Shown one piece after another: positions 5,000 through 12,293 of a stretch of 12,673 nt of DNA. The notes beneath the pieces are model-generated. The model made no database searches and had not been told where the DNA came from. It saw nothing but the letters and a program-made list of their open reading frames with translations. Numbering within the stretch: the stretch's first letter is position 1; each line of letters starts with the position of its first letter. The position numbers were made by a program, and so were the translations under genes. Origin of the DNA: Aquifex aeolicus (GTDB lineage Bacteria > Aquificota > Aquificia > Aquificales > Aquificaceae); NCBI GenBank assembly GCA_011375045.1, contig DRNB01000046.1:1-12673 (forward strand). The letters are read 5' to 3'.

Positions 5000-6088
5000 G
5001 TGTCCCAGAAGGCCAGTCATGTTCAGGAATATCTTGTCGAAGGAGAGGATCCAGTAATCCCCCTCCTTCTTCAGCTCCCGTTCTACCACCTGTATGTGCT
5101 TGGAGGTTCTGTGGAGAAGCTCCATAAGAGCGAGGGCGTTCTCCCTGCTTCTGAACCTGCATCTGAAGGTTCTGTAAACCCTGTGCTCCTTTCTATACTG
5201 CTCTATGGCTGAGAAAAGGCCCTCTATGAAAGCCTTCCCCAGTTCGCCGTATAGGTGTTCGGTGCGCTCCACACCCTCCTCCTCCATGAACAGAACAATT
5301 CTGAGTATCCTGTTGGTGTAGTACTCTGGGGGTAGCTGGAGCATGTTGCGGGCGGTTATCCTTATATCGTTCAGGTTAGCGTAGCTCGTTATATACTTTG
5401 CCCGTCTGCCTCTCTCCGAATCTTCCTTGAAAACAACACCTTCCCTTTGCTCCCTGTCCAGTTGTAGAAGCAGCCTCTTGATCTGCTCCGTGTCCTCAGG
5501 TGTAAATCTCCCGAAGACCTCCACGCCCGGCAGGGCGTATTTCTCCAGAAGGGAGAGCTTCTCCCGGTGCCCCAGAAAATCCCTTCTGTCCTTGCGCATC
5601 ACGTCGAAGACAAAGAAGCCCACGTCTTCCGTAACAAAGGGGGGGCTTTCCTCTATGTAGGGGTTCTCGGGACCCGCGACCTCGACGCAGAGGACCAGAT
5701 CGGGGTTCTCCTCAAAGAACCTGACATCGATGAAGTCCTGAACTCTGTCGGTGGTAAAGGGGCAGATGTAGCCTCCCCTCGACAGGGCGATGATCCTGTC
5801 GCCGACGGTGAATATCCTGACGTTGTAGCCGTCTATCTTCTCCTCCACCCAGAAGGGTTTTTCGAACTGCTCCCTCAGACCCCGCTCCAGCATGAAGATC
5901 CTGCCTATGTGGGGGTATCCCCATATCACCGTTTCCTGAAACACGGCGGTTCCGCGGGGGATCTCCCTGAAGTCGTCCGAGAACCTGAGGTATTCGAAGC
6001 CTAAGAAGGACTCCGAACGGGCTTTCCTCTGCTTTACAGCCTCCCTGACCAGGCTGACTTCTATCACCAATTTAAGAGGATAACACAC
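4970..6088 (-). CDS. Archaeal-type ATP-dependent RNA ligase (Rnl3 family)
   Basis: A 372-residue RNA ligase of the Pyrococcus Pab1020/Methanothermobacter MthRnl type, which joins 5'-phosphate to 3'-OH RNA ends and can circularise RNA. Nucleotidyltransferase motifs: motif I KIDG (84-87, Lys84 takes AMP), a motif III region CVEVAGPENPY (134-144), motif IIIa near VGFFVFDV (156-163), motif IV EGVVFK (216-221), and motif V RAKYITSYAN (229-238, Lys231). The C-terminal ~130 residues fit the helical dimerisation region. Start is GTG 6088, 13 nt after the CDF gene stop, with GAGG overlapping that stop; in-frame TTG/GTG codons near 6070 are alternatives. It is the last gene of the five-gene minus-strand run, and its 3' end overlaps that of the HARP gene. 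Bacterial members are few and mostly thermophiles, so an archaeal origin by transfer is plausible. Confidence 0.92.
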   Translation of the reverse strand: MCYPLKLVIEVSLVREAVKQRKARSESFLGFEYLRFSDDFREIPRGTAVFQETVIWGYPHIGRIFMLERGLREQFEKPFWVEEKIDGYNVRIFTVGDRIIALSRGGYICPFTTDRVQDFIDVRFFEENPDLVLCVEVAGPENPYIEESPPFVTEDVGFFVFDVMRKDRRDFLGHREKLSLLEKYALPGVEVFGRFTPEDTEQIKRLLLQLDREQREGVVFKEDSERGRRAKYITSYANLNDIRITARNMLQLPPEYYTNRILRIVLFMEEEGVERTEHLYGELGKAFIEGLFSAIEQYRKEHRVYRTFRCRFRSRENALALMELLHRTSKHIQVVERELKKEGDYWILSFDKIFLNMTGLLGHLLGGGLVFD

Positions 6089-6101
6089 GGAGGCGGAATC
6101 C

Positions 6102-7007
6102 TCAGCGGTGATGGTGCTTTGGATGTTCTGACTCCCTCAGTATGGGGCAGGAGGGGGGGCACAGGAAGCCCTCCTTTTCTATCTGGATGGTGGTGTGGTT
6201 TATGCCGTAGCTGTCCGCTATGTTCTTTATGCTTCTGAGTACATCGTTGCAGGCGGACACGTCGCTGACAACAACGTGGGCGGTGAGCAGGACGTTGCCC
6301 GGCGTTATGGACCAGATGTGGAGATCGTGAACGTCCACCACCCCCTCCACGGAGCGGATCTCTCCCTCTACCCTGTCCAGATCTATTGCAGGGGGAGCGA
6401 GCTCGAGGAGCACGCTGACGGAGCTTTTTATAACCGAGTAGGCGCCGGGGAGGATGAGGAGGGAGATGGCTACGCTGAGCATGGGATCCGCCAAGTGAAA
6501 GTTCCAGAAGGTTACCGCAAGACCCGCGAGTATAGCCGAAACGGAGCCGAGGGTGTCCGTAACCACATGGAGGAAAGCCGCCTTTATGTTTATGTTTTCG
6601 CCCGAGCTTCTGAAGAGGATGTATCCTACCACGAGGTTTATAACCAGACCTGCGGTTGCTATAAGGAGCATCTGGGGACCAAGGACCTTCTCAGGGCTCA
6701 TGAAGCGCTGAACAGCCTCGTAGGCGATGTATCCGATCAATCCCAGCAGGAAAACCCCGTTCGCGAGGGCGGCGAGGACTTCGAGTCTGTACAGACCGTA
6801 GGTCATCCTCCTGCCTCCGGCCTTCTGAACGAGGAACTGGGCTATCAGGGCTATCAGAAGCGAGACGCTGTCCGTAAACATGTGGCCGGCGTCCGAGAGG
6901 AGGGCGAGGCTATTGGTCAGGAACCCGCCGATCAGCTCTACAAAGGCGAAGGAGAAGATGAGGAGGAAGCTGACCGTAAGGATCTTCAGGTTGTTCCCTC
7001 TGTCCAT
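6102..7007 (-). CDS. Cation diffusion facilitator (CDF) metal exporter
   Basis: A 301-residue inner-membrane metal/proton antiporter with about six transmembrane helices and a cytoplasmic domain. The transport site is H42-x3-D46 in helix 2 (SDAGHMFTD) and H147-x3-D151 in helix 5 (FLHVVTDTLGS). The His-Asp/His-Asp set is typical of the ZitB/CzcD-like Zn exporters, as opposed to the all-Asp Fe/Mn type. The cytoplasmic domain has the family signature DLHIWSITPG (228-237). The tail is unusual: C283-x3-C287 followed by HPKHHHR at the C-terminus, probably an extra metal site. It starts 20 nt after the permease gene with no good ribosome site, so co-transcription is likely. The metal is inferred to be zinc, possibly also Cd or Co. 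Confidence 0.92.
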   Translation of the reverse strand: MDRGNNLKILTVSFLLIFSFAFVELIGGFLTNSLALLSDAGHMFTDSVSLLIALIAQFLVQKAGGRRMTYGLYRLEVLAALANGVFLLGLIGYIAYEAVQRFMSPEKVLGPQMLLIATAGLVINLVVGYILFRSSGENINIKAAFLHVVTDTLGSVSAILAGLAVTFWNFHLADPMLSVAISLLILPGAYSVIKSSVSVLLELAPPAIDLDRVEGEIRSVEGVVDVHDLHIWSITPGNVLLTAHVVVSDVSACNDVLRSIKNIADSYGINHTTIQIEKEGFLCPPSCPILRESEHPKHHHR

Positions 7008-7027
7008 GTAAATCTTTATTCTAAGGC

Positions 7028-7783
7028 TCAGAATATAAGGGCTGTCAGGAAGTAGTCGGTGATCAGGATCAGCATGGAGGAGGTAACCACGGAGTTGGTG
7101 GTTGCTCTGCCCACGCCCTCCGTCCCTCCGGAGGTGTAGTAGCCGAAGTAACAGCTCACTCCGGCGATGATGAACCCGAACACGAAGGCTTTGTAAAGCC
7201 CCCCCGCTATGTCGTAGAACTCCGTCAGATCCACCATCTTCTGCCAGTAGAGGTATTCGTTAACGTGAAACAGCTGGGTAGCCACAAACCACCCCCCGAA
7301 CAGCCCCGCAACGTTCGAAAGCACCGTGAGGAAAGGAACCCCGAGGGTAGTGGCGAACAGCCGGGGGGTTACCAGATAGCGAACCGGATTCACCGCCATA
7401 ACCTCGAGGGCGTCTATCTGCTGGGTAATCCTCATGGTCCCTATGCTTGCGGTCATGGCTGAGCCTACCCTCGCCACCACCATCAGGGAGGTCAGAACAG
7501 GTCCAAGCTCCCTTCCCATGGAGAGGGCGACTACCGCCCCGATAAGATACTCAGCGTTGAACCTGTGGAAGGTGGAGTAGGTCTGGAGGGCTATAACCCC
7601 TCCCGTGAAGGTCGAGGTTACCAGAACAACGAGGGAGGTTTCCGCGGCTATGTAGGTGAACTGATGGACGAAGTGTTTGAGCTTGGGGGGTTTTCTCACC
7701 AGGAAGTAAACCGCCTGAAGGGTGAGAAGCGTAGCCTTCCCGATCTCCTCTAAAAGTCTCACCCCCCGGAAGCGAAGCCCCAT
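7028..7783 (-). CDS. MlaE-type ABC permease (lipid transport)
   Basis: A 251-residue inner-membrane permease of the MlaE/YrbE family, which moves phospholipids between the inner and outer membranes with an MlaF ATPase and an MCE-domain MlaD protein. Family hallmarks are GRELGPVLTSLMVVARVGSA (about 90-109), MRITQQIDALEVM (117-129), NPVRYLVTPR and, near the C-terminus, GVGRATTNSVV. Length is normal and about five hydrophobic segments are visible. It starts 6 nt after the accC stop, with an AGGGG ribosome site overlapping that stop. No mlaF or mlaD is in the window, so the partners must be encoded elsewhere. It implies a diderm envelope. Confidence 0.92.
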   Translation of the reverse strand: MGLRFRGVRLLEEIGKATLLTLQAVYFLVRKPPKLKHFVHQFTYIAAETSLVVLVTSTFTGGVIALQTYSTFHRFNAEYLIGAVVALSMGRELGPVLTSLMVVARVGSAMTASIGTMRITQQIDALEVMAVNPVRYLVTPRLFATTLGVPFLTVLSNVAGLFGGWFVATQLFHVNEYLYWQKMVDLTEFYDIAGGLYKAFVFGFIIAGVSCYFGYYTSGGTEGVGRATTNSVVTSSMLILITDYFLTALIF

Positions 7784-7789
7784 TACCCC

Positions 7790-9124
7790 TCAGACCATCA
7801 TCTCTTCGACGAAACCTATGTGGTGGCGTCCTTCCCTGAACTCCCTGCTCTGAAGGACCCTTCTGTGAAACTCCGTGTTGGTTTTAAGTCCCTTTCCCCT
7901 TATCACAAGCTCGTCGAGGACCCTGAGCCCCCTTCTGATCGCCTCCTCCCTGGTTTCGCCCCAGACCACTATCTTTGCGAGGAGGGAATCGTAGTAAGGC
8001 GGAACAGAGTAACCCTGATATAGGTGGGTGTCCACCCTCACCCCCGGTCCTCCGGGGAGCACCAGCTCCTCCACCACCCCCGGAGAGGGGAGGAAGGTAT
8101 CGGGATCCTCCGCGTTTATGCGCATTTCGATGGCGAAACCGTTTCTCCTGACCCGACCCAGCCTAAGCTTTTCCCCAGCCGCTATCCTCATCTGCCACTT
8201 GACTATATCCACCCCCGTGATCATCTCCGTAACGGGGTGCTCGACCTGAACCCTGCCGTTCATCTCCATGAAGTAGAAGTTTCCGTCCTCGTCCATCAGG
8301 AACTCCACGGTTCCCGCCCCCTCGTAGCCTATCTCCCTGCAGAACTCGACGACCGCAGACTCTATCTCCCTTCTCCTTCTCTCGTCGACGGAAACGCTGG
8401 GAGCCTCCTCCACCAGCTTCTGGTGTCTTCTCTGGATGGAGCACTCCCGCTCCCCTAAGACGAGGACGTTTCCCCGGGAATCTGCAAGAACCTGAAACTC
8501 TATGTGCTTGGGGTTTATGATGAACTTCTCCACAAAGACCCTGCCGTCCCCGAAGGAGATCTCAGCCTCCTGAACCGCCACCTGAAACTTCTCCCTCAGC
8601 TCCTTTTCGTTCATGACTATCCTGATGCCCCTGCCTCCTCCGCCGGCGGAAGCCTTCAGCACCACCGGATAGCCTATCCTGCTTGCCACCTTCAGGGCAC
8701 CTTCCAGGTCCGTCGCCCCCGAGCTTCCGGGAACAAGGGGAATGCCTACCTTGGCTGCCACCTCCTTGGTTCTTATCTTGTCCCCTATGAGCTCGAGGGT
8801 CTGGGGGGAAGGTCCTATAAACTTTATACCGCTCTTGGAAACTATCTCCGCAAACTTAGGGTTCTCAGCGAGGAAACCGTAGCCGGGGTAAACCGCGTCC
8901 GCTCCGGAGACCTCCGCCGCGGACATTATGGAGGGAACGTCGAGGTAGCTCCTGGAGGGTTCCGCAGGACCTATGCAGACCGATTCGTCCGCCAGCCTGA
9001 CGTGGAGGGCGTTCCTGTCCGCTTCCGAGTAAACGGCAACGCTCCTTACCCCCAGCTCCCTGCAGGCACGGATAGCCCTGACAGCTATCTCCCCTCTGTT
9101 GGCTATGAGGATCTTTCTGAACAT
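7790..9124 (-). CDS. accC: Biotin carboxylase subunit of acetyl-CoA carboxylase
   Basis: A 444-residue biotin carboxylase that carboxylates biotin on AccB using ATP and bicarbonate, the first step of fatty acid synthesis. Visible landmarks: N-terminal KILIANRGEIAVRAIRA; glycine-rich ATP loop KASAGGGGRGIRIV (157-170); HQKLVEEAPS (234-243); catalytic EMNGRVQVEHPVTEMITG (287-304) with E287, N289 and R291; and INAEDP...FLPSPG (337-349). The residue between Asn and Arg is Gly290, where most family members have Thr (MNTR). Length suits AccC and not a fused carboxylase. The C-terminus (GLKTNTEFH) also fits AccC, although a 2-oxoglutarate or pyruvate carboxylase small subunit, known in Aquificales, is not fully excluded. 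Its ATG directly follows the aminotransferase stop (TAGATG), which suggests translational coupling. No accB is nearby. Confidence 0.88.
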   Translation of the reverse strand: MFRKILIANRGEIAVRAIRACRELGVRSVAVYSEADRNALHVRLADESVCIGPAEPSRSYLDVPSIMSAAEVSGADAVYPGYGFLAENPKFAEIVSKSGIKFIGPSPQTLELIGDKIRTKEVAAKVGIPLVPGSSGATDLEGALKVASRIGYPVVLKASAGGGGRGIRIVMNEKELREKFQVAVQEAEISFGDGRVFVEKFIINPKHIEFQVLADSRGNVLVLGERECSIQRRHQKLVEEAPSVSVDERRRREIESAVVEFCREIGYEGAGTVEFLMDEDGNFYFMEMNGRVQVEHPVTEMITGVDIVKWQMRIAAGEKLRLGRVRRNGFAIEMRINAEDPDTFLPSPGVVEELVLPGGPGVRVDTHLYQGYSVPPYYDSLLAKIVVWGETREEAIRRGLRVLDELVIRGKGLKTNTEFHRRVLQSREFREGRHHIGFVEEMMV

Positions 9125-10183
9125 CTACGAGACTATCTTACCAGATGAGACTGTGCTTACAAGACTCTCCGCTATGTACTCGATCTGATCCTCCGTCAGG
9201 TGGGGGTGAACGGGAATGGAGAAGACCTCCCGCCTGAACTTCTCGGCGGTCGGTGTGGGGAGGTGATCAGCACCCCTGAGCTCGTGAAGCAGATAGGTGT
9301 AGTAAACGCGGGCGTCTATCCCCCGCTTCTTGAGCTCGTCCACTATCCTGTCCCTCTCCGGATGCCTGAGGGTGTAAAGGTGATAGACATGATAGCTCCC
9401 CTCCCTTTCCGGTGGAACAGCGAAGCTCCCCTCCATGGCGGCGCTGTATCTGGTGGCTATCTCCCTCCTGCGCTCGTTCCTGTGGGGAAGCTTCCTGAGC
9501 TGAAGGGTGCCTATGGCAGCCTGAAACTCCGTTATCCGAACGTTGAAGGCGGGCTGATCCCCGAAGTCTATCCAGCTCCTTATACGCTTCGCAATTTTCC
9601 CGTCGCCGGTTGTGAGGGCGCCTCCCTCACCCATGGGAACGTTCTTGGAAGCGTAGAAGCTGAAAGCTCCCACATGACCCCAGGCGCCCGCCTTCCTCCC
9701 CTTAAGCTCCGCTCCGTGAGCCTGGGCGGAGTCCTCCACCACGTAGAAACCGTATTTATCAGCCAGAAACATTATCCCTTCCATGTCCGCCATGCCCCCG
9801 TAGAGGTGAACGGGGATAACAACCTTGGGACGGTATCTGCGCACCGCATCCTCCAGCTGATTCAGATCCATCGTATAAAACTCATCCACATCGATAACCA
9901 GAGGGTCGGCGGAGGCTAAGTAAACGGCGTCTATGGTTGCCATGAAGCTCATGGCTGGAACCACAACCCGGTCCCCCCTGTCGACACCCAGAGCCTTCAG
10001 GGCTATGAACAGAGCCGTCGTACCCGAGCATACGGTAAAGCAGTGCTCCACCCCCACGAACCGGGCGAACTCTTCCTCGAAGGTCTTCGTCCACCTTCCC
10101 CTCGTAATCTGATGGCTTTCGATTATCTCGAGAACAGCCCTCTTTTCCTCTTCACCGAATACAGGTTCCACGATCCGGATCAT
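9125..10183 (-). CDS. DegT/DnrJ/EryC1-family PLP-dependent sugar aminotransferase
   Basis: A 352-residue aminotransferase of the family that aminates nucleotide-linked keto-sugars in surface polysaccharide or lipid A synthesis. The PLP lysine is K180 in FSFYASKNVPMGEGGALTT. D151 (VVEDSAQAHGA) should bind the PLP pyridine nitrogen. Other family marks are CSGTTALFIALKALG (52-66), the FMATIDAVYLASADPLVIDVD region (80-100) and the FNVRITEFQAAIGTLQL segment. The C-terminal SIPVHPHLTEDQIEYI is typical. The sugar substrate cannot be told; no sugar-nucleotide gene is adjacent. It heads the minus-strand run (accC, mlaE, CDF, RNA ligase) and has no Shine-Dalgarno, but a consensus TATAAT lies 14 nt before its ATG. 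Confidence 0.9.
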   Translation of the reverse strand: MIRIVEPVFGEEEKRAVLEIIESHQITRGRWTKTFEEEFARFVGVEHCFTVCSGTTALFIALKALGVDRGDRVVVPAMSFMATIDAVYLASADPLVIDVDEFYTMDLNQLEDAVRRYRPKVVIPVHLYGGMADMEGIMFLADKYGFYVVEDSAQAHGAELKGRKAGAWGHVGAFSFYASKNVPMGEGGALTTGDGKIAKRIRSWIDFGDQPAFNVRITEFQAAIGTLQLRKLPHRNERRREIATRYSAAMEGSFAVPPEREGSYHVYHLYTLRHPERDRIVDELKKRGIDARVYYTYLLHELRGADHLPTPTAEKFRREVFSIPVHPHLTEDQIEYIAESLVSTVSSGKIVS

Positions 10184-10196
10184 GACTTAGGGGAAG

Positions 10197-10202
10197 TATT
10201 AT
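10197..10202 (+). promoter_or_regulatory. -10 element of the ABC importer operon (probably leaderless)
   Basis: TATTAT lies 7 nt before ATG 10210. The only purine-rich stretch, AGGGGA at 10189-10194, is about 15 nt from the ATG, too far for a normal ribosome site. The box is offset by 1 bp from the minus-strand TATAAT, so both promoters share one AT-rich core. Confidence 0.55.
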
Positions 10203-10203
10203 A
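10198..10203 (-). promoter_or_regulatory. -10 element of the aminotransferase operon
   Basis: Read on the minus strand as consensus TATAAT, 14 nt before ATG 10183, implying a leader of about 7 nt. It interleaves with the -10 box of the divergent ABC operon. No clear -35 was seen. Confidence 0.6.
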
Positions 10204-10209
10204 TTACAG

Positions 10210-11436
10210 ATGTGGATTCTGCTTCTGTTCCTCGCCAGCCTCCTCGTCGCGGGCTGTGAAAAACGCGGTCCGGAGCTGACCATCGCTGTGGGGGGTGCCC
10301 CCGAGGAGGTTCGCTACTGGGCGGAGGTCATCCGTGAGTTCGAGAGGAGGGAGGGTATAGAGGTAAGGATACTGAGGCAGCCTGTGGATACGGATCTGCG
10401 CAGGCACGGACTCACGGTTGCCCTGAGCGCCGGAGAACCGGACCCCGACGTTTTCCTGATGGATATAGCGTGGATCGGACAGTTTACGGCGTCGGGCTGG
10501 CTCGAGGAGCTGAGGGGGATCGATACCTCCCCCTTCCCGGAGGAGGTCCTCCGCGTCGACAGAAGGGAGGGGAAGCTCTACGCTCTGCCCGTTTACGTGG
10601 ACTGTGGACTTCTGTATTACAGGAAGGATCTGCTTGAAAAGTACGCCTGCAGAGTCCCCCGGACCTGGGAGGAGTTACTGGACTGCTCCCTCAAAGTTCA
10701 GAAGGCGGAGAGGAAGAAAAACCCTGACTTCTACGCCTTCCTCTGGCAGGGTGCCCAGTACGAAGGTCTTGTGTGCGTTTTCCTCGAGTTCTCCACGGGT
10801 GCGGGCGGGGGACTGGAGAAGGTGAGATCCTATGAGAACATAAAAGCTCTGACCTTTATGAGGGATCTGATCCACCACTACGGTGTCTCCCCACCGAACA
10901 CCTACACGGAGATGAAGGAGGAGGAGGTCCGCATCCTCTTTCAGAGCGGCAACGCTCTCTTTGAAAGGAACTGGCCCTACGCCTGGAAGCTCCACCAGGC
11001 TGAGGACTCTCCGGTGCGGGGCAGGGTGGGGATAGCTCCCCTTCCGGCTTTCGAGGGGGGCAGAAGAGCCTCCTGTCTTGGGGGGTGGCACATAGGCGTG
11101 TCCAGATTCTCAGATATGAAGGAGAGTGCCCTGAAGCTCCTGAAGTTCATAACCTCCTACGAGGTTCAGAAGGGCTTTGCCCTCAACTTGGGATGGTTTC
11201 CCGCCCGGAAGGATGTCCTGAAGGACAGGGAGCTGCTTAAGAAGCTACCTCATCTGAAGGATATCAGCGAAGCCTGCTCCTACGCGGTTCCCAGACCGGG
11301 TGTCCCCTACTACGTTCAGCTGTCGCAGGTGCTCAGAACCTACCTCAACGCCGTGCTCGCCGCTAAGATGGATCCTGCGACCGCTCTGAGAAAAGCGGAG
11401 AGGGAGATAGAACTTCTGGAACGCACCTACCGATGA
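10210..11436 (+). CDS. ABC-transporter extracellular sugar-binding lipoprotein (family 1)
   Basis: A 408-residue binding protein that delivers a sugar or sugar-like solute to the permeases encoded next. It begins with a short lipoprotein signal peptide and a lipobox ending at Cys16 (LLVAGC). The signal has no Lys or Arg before its hydrophobic core (MWILLLF), which is unusual, but TGA at 10183 and the lack of an upstream start codon leave no better start. Family features include PDVFLMDIAWIGQFTASGWLEEL, YALPVYVDCGLLYYRKDLLEKY, PRTWEELLD, GNALFERNWPYAW and RASCLGGWHIGVSRFS, a MalE/ThuE-like layout. The ligand cannot be read from the sequence: maltose, trehalose, another oligosaccharide or a compatible solute are all possible. 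The stop overlaps the permease start (ATGA). Confidence 0.9.
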   Translation: MWILLLFLASLLVAGCEKRGPELTIAVGGAPEEVRYWAEVIREFERREGIEVRILRQPVDTDLRRHGLTVALSAGEPDPDVFLMDIAWIGQFTASGWLEELRGIDTSPFPEEVLRVDRREGKLYALPVYVDCGLLYYRKDLLEKYACRVPRTWEELLDCSLKVQKAERKKNPDFYAFLWQGAQYEGLVCVFLEFSTGAGGGLEKVRSYENIKALTFMRDLIHHYGVSPPNTYTEMKEEEVRILFQSGNALFERNWPYAWKLHQAEDSPVRGRVGIAPLPAFEGGRRASCLGGWHIGVSRFSDMKESALKLLKFITSYEVQKGFALNLGWFPARKDVLKDRELLKKLPHLKDISEACSYAVPRPGVPYYVQLSQVLRTYLNAVLAAKMDPATALRKAEREIELLERTYR

Positions 11437-12293
11437 AATCGCTGAGGGGCTTCCTCCTGTTCAGTCTGCCAGCCTTCCTCCTGCTTTCGACTCTGGTGCT
11501 TATTCCTGTGCTGGGCACCGTGTATCTCAGTCTGTTCAGGGATGTGCCTTTTCTCGGGAGGGAGTTCACCGGCGCCGACAACTACCTCCGCCTCCTCTCC
11601 GATTCCCACTTCCACCGGTCCCTTCTCTTCACGCTGAAGTTCACCCTCCTCTCGGTTCCGGTGGAGGTGGTCCTTGGTCTCGGGGTGGCTCTTCTGGTAA
11701 ACGAGAGGATCCCCTTCAGGGGTCTGCTAAGGGGTGCGGTCCTTCTTCCCTGGGCTGTTCCTGCCGTGGTGAGCGCCCGTGTCTGGCAGCTGATGTTTAA
11801 CTACTCCTACGGAGTGCTTAACTACCTGAGCGATGAGTTCCTTGGCTTCAGGATAAACTGGCTGGGAACAGAGCTGAACGCCCTCCTCTCCCTTGTGGTG
11901 GCGGACGCCTGGAGAACAACGCCCTTTGTAGCGGTGATACTGCTTGCCGGACTTCAGTCCATACCCGAGGACCTGTACAGTCAGGCGAAGGTTGACGGTG
12001 CGGGAACGCTCAGAAGATTCCTCTACATTACGCTTCCCCTGCTCAAGCCCTTTATCCTCGTCGCTATCCTGTTCAGGGGTGTAGACGCCCTGAGGGTCTT
12101 CGATCTTGCCTTTGTCCTCACGGGAGGAGGACCAGGGGGGTCCACAACACCCCTCTCCCTTTACGCTTACCGTTTCTATCTGACCGGAGACTTCGGTTAC
12201 GGCTCCGCTGTCTCTGTTCTTATCTTCCTGCTGTCCCTTTCCCTCGCCGTCCTCATAGCGAGGGTTTTAAGACCGGCGGAGGCGCTCCGGTGA
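11433..12293 (+). CDS. Sugar ABC-transporter permease, MalF-like
   Basis: A 286-residue inner-membrane permease with about six hydrophobic helices. It carries the cytoplasmic EAA loop that contacts the ATPase (EDLYSQAKVDGAGTLRRFLY, about 179-198, followed by ITLPLLKP) and the family's C-terminal FVLTGGGPGGSTTPLSLYAYR segment (228-247). It lacks the extra N-terminal helices and large periplasmic loop of E. coli MalF, as expected for the common short form. Its ATG overlaps the binding-protein stop by 4 nt, and its own stop overlaps the next permease start (GTGA), so the three are translationally coupled. Confidence 0.92.
   Translation: MKSLRGFLLFSLPAFLLLSTLVLIPVLGTVYLSLFRDVPFLGREFTGADNYLRLLSDSHFHRSLLFTLKFTLLSVPVEVVLGLGVALLVNERIPFRGLLRGAVLLPWAVPAVVSARVWQLMFNYSYGVLNYLSDEFLGFRINWLGTELNALLSLVVADAWRTTPFVAVILLAGLQSIPEDLYSQAKVDGAGTLRRFLYITLPLLKPFILVAILFRGVDALRVFDLAFVLTGGGPGGSTTPLSLYAYRFYLTGDFGYGSAVSVLIFLLSLSLAVLIARVLRPAEALR

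Noticed and set aside
4960..5010. Terminator between HARP and RNA ligase
   Set aside because: The genes overlap at their 3' ends, and no GC-rich hairpin with a T-run was found here or in the kinase/regulator overlap.
6195..7055. Long open frame (286 codons) on the plus strand opposite the CDF exporter
   Set aside because: Its translation is low-complexity and charged with no domain, mirroring a membrane-protein gene. The minus-strand protein has all CDF motifs.
9200..9919. Long open frame (239 codons) on the plus strand opposite the aminotransferase
   Set aside because: It is antisense to the PLP-binding coding sequence with no recognisable motifs or ribosome site.
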